From contig JABAQT010000034.1 in the NCBI GenBank assembly GCA_019187195.1, positions 1-59,070 on the forward strand: DNA of 59,070 nt. The letters run 5' to 3'. The notes below the pieces were generated by a model, which was given only the letters and a program-made list of their open reading frames with translations, was not told the DNA's origin and did not search any database. The translations under genes and the position numbers were made by a program. Below are positions 53,320-59,070 of the stretch, piece by piece (within the stretch, counting starts at the first letter, position 1; each line of letters opens with the position of its first letter). Source of the stretch: Bryobacteraceae bacterium. GTDB lineage: Bacteria; Acidobacteriota; Terriglobia; Bryobacterales; Bryobacteraceae.

Positions 53320-55044
53320 ATGGCCGATCAACCAGAGGATCGCACCCCAGAGGCGCCGCTTCCGCCCGCCGGCGATGAGTACGAGCAACTGCTCGATGAC
53401 TATTCTCACTTTGCCGCGCCGGCGGAAGGCGAGATTCTGGCCGGCCACATACTAAAGGTTACCGACAAGGAAGTTATTGTCGATTTCGGATACAAGTCCG
53501 AAGGCATTGTACCCATCGCCGAATTCCAACTTCCCGATGGCTCTGTAACGGTACGGCCCGGAGACTCGATCGATGTCATGGTCGACAGGCATGCTCCGCA
53601 CGTCGAAGGCTATATCACGCTTTCGCACGAGAAAGCGGTCCGGCTGCGGAGTTGGGACACGCTCGAGAAGGCTTTTCAGGAGAGCCTTCCCATTCTCGGG
53701 CGCGTGATTGGACGCATCAAGGGCGGCCTTCTGGTGGATGTCGGCGCGAAGGCATTCATGCCGGGTTCGCAAGTCGATGTGCGGCCCGTGCATAACCTCG
53801 ATTCACTCATCGGAACGGACATTCCGGTGCGCATCGTGAAGTTGAACCGGCGCCGCGGCAATGTGGTGGTATCACGCAAACTGGCCGTCGAAGAGGATCT
53901 CGCCCAGCGCAAGGAAGCAGCGCTCGATGTGCTTACCGAGGGCGCGGTGGTCACGGGGGTTGTGAAGAACCTCACCGACTACGGCGCATTTATCGACCTT
54001 GGCGGAATTGACGGGCTGCTGCATGTGAGCGACATGTCTTACGGGCGGGTTGGCCATCCCGCCGAGTTGCTGCATGTGGGCGATCAGATCACGGTGCGGG
54101 TGCTCAAGTTCGATAAGGACAAAGAGCGCATTTCGCTTGGGTTGAAGCAGCTTCATTCCGATCCGTGGGATTCGGTGGTCGAGCGTTATCCCATCGGGCT
54201 GCGCGTGATCGGCCGCGTCGTATCCATCACCGATTACGGGGCCTTCGTGGAACTGGAACCCGGAGTGGAAGGTCTGATTCACATCACCGAGATGACCTGG
54301 TCGCGGCGATTGAAACATCCTTCGAAGGTGGTGAAGGCGGGCGACAGCGTCGAGGTTGTCGTGCTGGATGTCAAGCCGGAGGAGAAGCGCGTCTCGCTTG
54401 GGATCAAGCAACTCGAAGCGGATCCCTGGACCACGGTGGAAGAGCGTTACAGCATCGGTTCGGTGGTCGAGGGGCGCGTGCGCAAGCTCACGGATTTCGG
54501 CGCGTTCATCGAGATAGAGGAAGGCATCGACGGGCTGGTCCACATCTCCGATCTCTCATGGACGAAGCGCATCAAGCACCCATCGGAGATGCTGAAGAAG
54601 GGACAGATGGTGCAGGCCGTCATCCTCAACATCGACGCGCACAACCGGCGGCTGTCGCTTGGCATCAAGCAGTTGCAACCCGACGCCTGGGAGACTTTTT
54701 TCCGTTCGCACCAGGTGGGCGACATCCTGCGCGGGAAGGTCTGCCGCGCGTCGAATTTTGGTGTTTTCGTGGAGCTGGCGCCGGGAGTGGAAGGATTGTG
54801 CCACAACTCCGAGATTCCGGGTTCCGCCGCCAAGCGCGACGAACCCGCGCTGCCGGTGGGCGAGGAGTTCGATTTCAAGATCATCAAGCTCAATGAAGCG
54901 GAGAAGAAGATCGGCCTGAGCGTGCGCGCCGTCAGTGAAGAAGAAGAGCGGACCCGCCTGGAGGACTATCAGCGCCAGGCCGCCGCGGCCACCATGACCA
55001 TAGAAGAGGTGATTCACCTGAAGGGACAGGGGGAGGGCCGGTAG
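53320..55044 (+). CDS. rpsA: 30S ribosomal protein S1
   Basis: About 574 residues from ATG 53320, which is 8 nt after GGAG; ATG 53314 is only 2 nt after it. Six S1 OB-fold repeats are seen: EGEILAGHILKVTDKEVIVDFGYKSEGIVP, RVIGRIKGGLLVDVGAKAFMPGS, VVTGVVKNLTDYGAFIDLGGIDGLLHVSDM, RVIGRVVSITDYGAFVELEPGVEGLIHITEM, VVEGRVRKLTDFGAFIEIEEGIDGLVHISDL, ILRGKVCRASNFGVFVELAPGVEGLCHNSEI. It binds mRNA on the small subunit. With the many apparently leaderless genes in this window, its role may differ from that in E. coli. Confidence 0.97.
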   Translation: MADQPEDRTPEAPLPPAGDEYEQLLDDYSHFAAPAEGEILAGHILKVTDKEVIVDFGYKSEGIVPIAEFQLPDGSVTVRPGDSIDVMVDRHAPHVEGYITLSHEKAVRLRSWDTLEKAFQESLPILGRVIGRIKGGLLVDVGAKAFMPGSQVDVRPVHNLDSLIGTDIPVRIVKLNRRRGNVVVSRKLAVEEDLAQRKEAALDVLTEGAVVTGVVKNLTDYGAFIDLGGIDGLLHVSDMSYGRVGHPAELLHVGDQITVRVLKFDKDKERISLGLKQLHSDPWDSVVERYPIGLRVIGRVVSITDYGAFVELEPGVEGLIHITEMTWSRRLKHPSKVVKAGDSVEVVVLDVKPEEKRVSLGIKQLEADPWTTVEERYSIGSVVEGRVRKLTDFGAFIEIEEGIDGLVHISDLSWTKRIKHPSEMLKKGQMVQAVILNIDAHNRRLSLGIKQLQPDAWETFFRSHQVGDILRGKVCRASNFGVFVELAPGVEGLCHNSEIPGSAAKRDEPALPVGEEFDFKIIKLNEAEKKIGLSVRAVSEEEERTRLEDYQRQAAAATMTIEEVIHLKGQGEGR

Positions 55045-55087
55045 GTTGCCATCGCGCTCCGGCAAGAAATGGGAGAAAACACAAGAA

Positions 55088-55408
55088 ATGACTAAAGCGG
55101 ATCTAATTGAAGAAGTGTCCCGTGTCGTGGAGATGACCCGCAAGGATTCCGAGGTCATCGTGGAGGCTATTTTCGACAGCATCGTCAAGTCCCTTCGCAC
55201 GGGCGACAAGATAGAAATACGCGGATTCGGAAGTTTTCGCACCAGACAGCGCCAGGCAAGGGTCGGCCGCAACCCGAAGACGGGCACGCGTGTCGAGGTG
55301 CCTTCGAAACGCATTCCCTATTTCAAACCCAGCAAGGAACTGAAGGATCTGGTCAACCACACGCAGGCGATTCCGAGCGCGCAGGGAGAATCCGTGCCGT
55401 CCGCCTGA
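55088..55408 (+). CDS. HU/IHF family DNA-binding protein
   Basis: About 106 residues from ATG 55088; a TTG at 55046 would add 14. TKADLIEEVSRVVEMTRKDSEVIVEAIFDSIVKSLRTGDKIEIRGFGSFRTRQRQARVGRNPKTG is diagnostic, including the Pro-bearing beta arm RNPKTGTRVEVPSKRIPYFKPSK. It bends DNA. Position after rpsA mirrors ihfB in proteobacteria, but HU and IHF cannot be separated here. The C-terminal 13 residues (TQAIPSAQGESVPSA) are an extra tail. Confidence 0.94.
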   Translation: MTKADLIEEVSRVVEMTRKDSEVIVEAIFDSIVKSLRTGDKIEIRGFGSFRTRQRQARVGRNPKTGTRVEVPSKRIPYFKPSKELKDLVNHTQAIPSAQGESVPSA

Positions 55409-55418
55409 CGGCCGCCGC

Positions 55419-55904
55419 ATGGATCATCTCTGGAGCCCGTGGCGCTTCCGCTATGTCAGCAAGGCTGACGCCGGCGGCGAGTGCGTATTCTGCAAGAAAG
55501 CCTCCGAAAACCGCGACCGCGAGAATCTGATTGTTCACCGCGGCCAGGGTTGCTTTGTCGTCCTGAACCTGTTCCCTTACACGACGGGTCACATGATGGT
55601 GGTCACCTATGAGCACGTCGCGACGCTCGAGGAGGCCGGGGAGGACACCGTGCGGGAACTGATGCTGCTCACCCGCGAAGCCTCGCGGCATCTTCGTTCC
55701 GTGTACAACCCGAAGGGCCTGAACATCGGAATGAACATTGGGGAATGCGCCGGGGCCGGCGTTGCGGGGCATTTGCACATGCATATCCTTCCGCGGTGGC
55801 CGGGCGATGTGAATTTCATGACCACGGTCGGAGAGACCCGCGTGCTCCCCGAAGATCTTGAGGTTACGTTCGAGAAACTGCGCCGCGCCTTCAGCGGAGG
55901 TTGA
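55419..55904 (+). CDS. HIT-family hydrolase, Ap4A-type
   Basis: 161 residues. CVFCKKASENRDRENLIVHRGQGCFVVLNLFPYTTGHMMVVTYEHV and GHLHMHILPRWPGDVNFM (the HxHxH histidine triad) identify it as the bacterial Ap4A-phosphorylase-like HIT group. It acts on AMP derivatives. The two-Cys pair near the N-terminus (C22, C25) may bind zinc. It starts 10 nt after the HU gene and ends 5 nt before the GT2 gene, so rpsA-HU-HIT-GT2 may form a run. Confidence 0.92.
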   Translation: MDHLWSPWRFRYVSKADAGGECVFCKKASENRDRENLIVHRGQGCFVVLNLFPYTTGHMMVVTYEHVATLEEAGEDTVRELMLLTREASRHLRSVYNPKGLNIGMNIGECAGAGVAGHLHMHILPRWPGDVNFMTTVGETRVLPEDLEVTFEKLRRAFSGG

Positions 55905-55909
55905 GCGGA

Positions 55910-56665
55910 ATGTCCTCCGCCAGGGCGCAGCGGTTCACCTTCGATCAGCCCGTTTCCGTGCTCCTCCCCGTGTGCGACGAAGCCGAGGGAATCATGAGCG
56001 TGCTCGCGGAACTGGTGGAGGTGGTGTTTCGCCATCTGCCCGAAGGTTCGGAGTTTCTCATCGAGGAGAGCGGCAGCCAGGATGGCACGGCGGAACTCCT
56101 GCGGGAGTTGCAGGAGCGGTGGCCGTTTCTCGATGTCGTCTACAACAGGAAGCGGGAAGGGTTCGGGCCGGCCGCGCGCGCCCTTTACCACCGCGCGCGC
56201 TGCCCCTGGGTCTTCTTCAGCGACTCCGATGGGCAGTGCGTGGCCAGCGAATTCTGGCGGCTTGCCGGGCATGCCGGCCAACATGATTTTCTGCTGGGGG
56301 TGAAGCGTGTCCGCTACGATCCGCTCATACGGCGCGTCACCTCGCGCGTGTTCAACGGCATGGCGAAGGCGATGTTTTCCGTGCCTTGCTCGGATATAAA
56401 CTTCGGGTTCCGCCTGGCCCGCCGTGAGGCGCTGCTCGACTGTCTGGCGCACTGCGGCGATCTGCCCACGTTTCTCAATGCCGAGATCTCCATTTACGCT
56501 CATGCGCTCGGTTACCGGATCCAACCGGTGGAGGTCCATCATCGTCCCCGCATCTTCGGATTGAGCAGGGGGTTGACTCCCGGTTCGCTTCCCATCAACT
56601 CATGGAAGGCCTTTGTGGGCTTGTGGCGCGTCCGTGACAAGGTGCGCCGTCTGCGCCATGGTTGA
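55910..56665 (+). CDS. Glycosyltransferase family 2
   Basis: About 251 residues from ATG 55910 with GGAGG 9 nt upstream. GT-A fold: VSVLLPVCDEAEGIMSVLAELVEVV, FLIEESGSQDGTAELL, and VFFSDSDGQ (DxD-type metal site). NFGFRLARREALLDCL follows. It uses a nucleotide-sugar to glycosylate lipid or polyprenol phosphate, or to build surface glycans. Its stop overlaps the start of the large membrane protein, so the two are coupled and probably a lipid-linked sugar pathway. Confidence 0.88.
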   Translation: MSSARAQRFTFDQPVSVLLPVCDEAEGIMSVLAELVEVVFRHLPEGSEFLIEESGSQDGTAELLRELQERWPFLDVVYNRKREGFGPAARALYHRARCPWVFFSDSDGQCVASEFWRLAGHAGQHDFLLGVKRVRYDPLIRRVTSRVFNGMAKAMFSVPCSDINFGFRLARREALLDCLAHCGDLPTFLNAEISIYAHALGYRIQPVEVHHRPRIFGLSRGLTPGSLPINSWKAFVGLWRVRDKVRRLRHG

Positions 56666-59069
56666 GGCAGCCGGGAAGTTAGCCGCCACCGCGGCTTCGC
56701 TGGTTTGGGAGTTGGGCGCGTTCCTCGTGCTGGGAGAGGCGCTCTGCCGTTCGATCGCGGGTTTCTCTCCGCACAGGTCGAGATTGCCTGAAGTGGCGTT
56801 TCTTTTTGGCTTCTCCGGATATGCGCTGCTTGGATACGCCGCCCTTCCGTTCATGCTCTCCGCGCGCGGCATCCCGGTCGCGGCGGCGCTCGGATGGCTG
56901 TGCATCTGGTTGCTGAAGGCGAGGGAGGTGAACGGAGCCGCGCCTGGCTTTCTCGAACCCTACCTTCGGTTTCGCCGCACGCGCGCGTTTCTCTACGCGG
57001 TGGGACTGCTGGGGGCGGTGTGCCTGGCGGTGTGCGCCTCGCGCATCCCCTGGATGCTCGGAATGGCGTATGGCGGAGATGTGCTGGCCGGAGGGGGCAT
57101 CTTCGATGACGTGCGCACGTTGGGGTTTCCCATCTCTCTGGCCGCGCATGGTTTCCCGCTGCGCAGTCCCCTCGCCGTGGGGATGCAGCTTTCCTACCCC
57201 CTGGGAGCGTTTCTTTTCACGGCCGGGCAGATTGCCTGGCTTCCTCACTTTGCGCTCCCGATCCTGGTTGCCGATTCGTTCCTTGCGGCGGCGTTTTATT
57301 CCGTGGTCATCCTGCTGGTGGCCGGATCCCTGCTGTCTTCCTCCGGCGGCAGAATGCTGCTGGCGGCGGCGGCCTCGGTTTCGGTGAGCTTCAATCTCTG
57401 GAACCTGGGATTGTCAACCCGCGCGGATTGGGTGAATTACTTCTTTGGGTTTTTCCATTCCAGCGGCATCTACACCACAATCGGTTTCACGCCATTCACG
57501 GGGATGCTCTATATTCCGAACCATGCTTTGGGATTCGCGTCGGCGCTTGTCGCGGTGCTGTGGTATTCGAAGTCCGGAGGAAGAAAAGGCCCTTCGCTCT
57601 TGTGGGGCTCCTTCACGGCCGCGGTCAGCATGGACATCACGGTCATGGCGGGTTTGGTCTGCCTGGTTCTGCTCACGCCCGGGCTGATGCGAAGTCTTGC
57701 CGGGCGGCGCCGCCTGGAGGCGGAGACCCGCAACGCCCTGCTGGTTGGGGTGGCTTGCTTTCTGGTGTTTCTCGCCGTGAACCTGCCGGCGTTGGCGGGG
57801 AAGGTGGATGCGCCTTTCGACCCGCTGTTTCCGGTGAACCGGCAACTTCCCTACAACATCGGAATGTTGGCGTCGGCGGACGGGCCCTACCTCGTTCTGA
57901 TGGCAATGGGATTCGTGCTGGCGGGCGGGTGGAGGCAATTTGCGCGGCGATACGGCGGGTGGATGATCACAGTAGCCGCCGGGCTCGGCTTCTGCGTTCT
58001 GCTTGCGTACCACTCGATCTGGTTCTGGCGGTTTTCCTTTGCCGCCCATGGTCTGTTTGGGCTCTTATGCGCCTTTCAGTTCGAGCAACTGCGCATGCGG
58101 AAACGGTTGGCCTACGCCTGTTTCAGCTGCGCCGCTTTCGCGCCCGGATTCCTCCAATTCGGCGCCGATATCCGCGACCGGTGGCGCTTTGCGCCGCACG
58201 CTTCGCCGGGCATGCAGCAGGCGGTGCGCTGGATTTGGGACCACACGCCGATCGAGGCGCGTGTCGCCGAGTACCGTTCCGGCGAGGCAAGCCTGGCGAC
58301 GGCGGTCGAGTTTCTTCGCACCGGCAACCGTGCGGGCTTCCGGATCTACGATCGCAGCCACCCACTGATCGGCTACCGCCATTATGAGAGCGCCATGCAT
58401 TCTTTCGAGGCCGGCATCGACTCGAACGATTACATTCTTGTTCCCGGGGAGTCACGGCGATTTGCTGGTTTGCTGCGGGCCTGCGGAGCTCCGGCCGCGT
58501 TTGAAGACCGGGAAGCTCTGGTGTTCGCTTCCACATCCAAGTGCAGGGAAGAGTTCCGCCGTCCTGAGTTGCGGCGCCGCCTGCTCGACTTTCAAGAGCA
58601 AGCCTTCGCCGGACAGGCTTCGAGGAAGGTAAGAGACCCTGGAGAGCTTCCGGAGCAGTTGCTGGTGGACTACGTGAACCAGCATCCGAAGAAGATCGGA
58701 TACCTGCGGCGGCGCCTCGACACGCTCTGGGAAAGGGGCATGTTCGAGCAGGCGCGGCGAATGATCGAGCCCGTGGTGAAGGCGCATCCCGAGTCGGCGG
58801 AAGCCAACTACAGTTACGCCTTCACGCTGCACGCGGGCAATCTCGATGTGGAAAAATCCATAGGCTACTATGATGCGGCCGGGCGGGCCGGCTACGCCGG
58901 CTATTGGGTTTATTACAACCGCGCCGCTGCGTACTTAAGGCTGGGGCGATATGCGGAGGCGCGCGAGGATGCGGAGCGAGCGATCGCGCTCGATCCCTCA
59001 CGGACGGACGCCAGGGAGTTGCTCGAGAGCATTCGGCGGGCAGGTTCGGCGTCCGGGGCGGCAAAGTGA
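56658..59069 (+). CDS. Large polytopic membrane protein with C-terminal TPRs, glycosyltransferase-like
   Basis: About 803 residues from ATG 56658; the frame ends 2 nt before the window end and looks complete. Residues 1-500 hold about 13 TM segments; the first half resembles GT-C type proteins in layout, but without a clear acidic DE pair in the first loop, so the assignment is open. After about 690, TPR-like helices appear (RRMIEPVVKAHPESAEANYSYAFTLHAG; SIGYYDAAGRAGYAGYWVYYNRAAAYLRLGRYAEAREDAERAIALDP). Translational coupling with GT2 suggests use of a lipid-linked sugar or a polymerase/scaffold role. Confidence 0.7.
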   Translation: MVEAAGKLAATAASLVWELGAFLVLGEALCRSIAGFSPHRSRLPEVAFLFGFSGYALLGYAALPFMLSARGIPVAAALGWLCIWLLKAREVNGAAPGFLEPYLRFRRTRAFLYAVGLLGAVCLAVCASRIPWMLGMAYGGDVLAGGGIFDDVRTLGFPISLAAHGFPLRSPLAVGMQLSYPLGAFLFTAGQIAWLPHFALPILVADSFLAAAFYSVVILLVAGSLLSSSGGRMLLAAAASVSVSFNLWNLGLSTRADWVNYFFGFFHSSGIYTTIGFTPFTGMLYIPNHALGFASALVAVLWYSKSGGRKGPSLLWGSFTAAVSMDITVMAGLVCLVLLTPGLMRSLAGRRRLEAETRNALLVGVACFLVFLAVNLPALAGKVDAPFDPLFPVNRQLPYNIGMLASADGPYLVLMAMGFVLAGGWRQFARRYGGWMITVAAGLGFCVLLAYHSIWFWRFSFAAHGLFGLLCAFQFEQLRMRKRLAYACFSCAAFAPGFLQFGADIRDRWRFAPHASPGMQQAVRWIWDHTPIEARVAEYRSGEASLATAVEFLRTGNRAGFRIYDRSHPLIGYRHYESAMHSFEAGIDSNDYILVPGESRRFAGLLRACGAPAAFEDREALVFASTSKCREEFRRPELRRRLLDFQEQAFAGQASRKVRDPGELPEQLLVDYVNQHPKKIGYLRRRLDTLWERGMFEQARRMIEPVVKAHPESAEANYSYAFTLHAGNLDVEKSIGYYDAAGRAGYAGYWVYYNRAAAYLRLGRYAEAREDAERAIALDPSRTDARELLESIRRAGSASGAAK

Positions 59070-59070
59070 C

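Overview
The window looks like chromosomal DNA of an Acidobacteriota member of the Bryobacterales / 'Candidatus Solibacter' type. This is an inference from gene content and style: high GC with strong G/C at third positions, many Tat- or Sec-exported carbohydrate and amide hydrolases, tandem neutral-ceramidase-like proteins, PIG-L, Gfo/Idh/MocA and enolase-superfamily enzymes in one convoy, and a conserved ribosomal block. I found no insertion sequence, phage, CRISPR array, rRNA or tRNA. The window is gene-dense and starts and ends inside ordinary chromosome.

Region by region. 1-4 kb: an exported protein (+), then two tandem ceramidase-like exported hydrolases (-). 4.1-8.4 kb (-): an orphan nuoI, a redoxin, a CoA-disulfide-reductase-like flavoprotein, a STAS protein and asnS. 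8.4-14.1 kb (-): PIG-L deacetylase, Gfo/Idh/MocA oxidoreductase, GH28 pectinase-like enzyme, enolase-superfamily dehydratase and a homocysteine S-methyltransferase, several with ATGA overlaps. 14.4-18.3 kb (+), divergent from these: a corrinoid protein, a DUF1638 protein, a UroD/MtaA-type methyltransferase and a RACo-type corrinoid reactivase, followed by a decayed partial copy of the RACo 3' end. 18.5-24.7 kb: NmrA-like protein, MFS transporter, a second UroD-family protein and a large exported six-hairpin-like protein. 24.7-29.6 kb (-): an ABC-2 permease fused to an amidohydrolase with its ATPase, a DJ-1/PfpI protein, a small Cas2/SinR-like protein and a sugar isomerase. 29.7-37.8 kb (+): receiver-only response regulator, GH3 enzyme, then rplM-rpsI-rpsB-tsf-pyrH-frr and two exported proteins. 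37.8-41.2 kb: ymdB-like phosphodiesterase (-), and selD (+), whose true 5' end contains an in-frame TGA that reads as selenocysteine. 41.3-47.4 kb: ManD-like dehydratase, amidohydrolase, GHL10-like protein and CocE-type hydrolase. 47.4-51.4 kb: an ABC exporter pair, a small lipoprotein-like protein and a GT39-like membrane glycosyltransferase. 51.9-59.07 kb: DksA-type protein, YlmD/YfiH-type protein, rpsA, HU/IHF, HIT, GT2 and a large membrane protein with TPRs.

How the genes may work together. The strongest system is the corrinoid cluster at 13.2-18.3 kb. It holds a homocysteine module, a B12 cap/binding module, a UroD-type barrel and a RACo reactivase as separate proteins. This resembles a dismantled methionine synthase in which the folate barrel is replaced by a UroD-type methyltransferase and the AdoMet activation domain by an ATP/Fe-S reactivase. 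The selD gene shows that selenocysteine decoding probably operates in this organism. At many non-operon starts a -10-like hexamer lies 6-10 nt before the start codon with no Shine-Dalgarno, which suggests frequent leaderless transcription.
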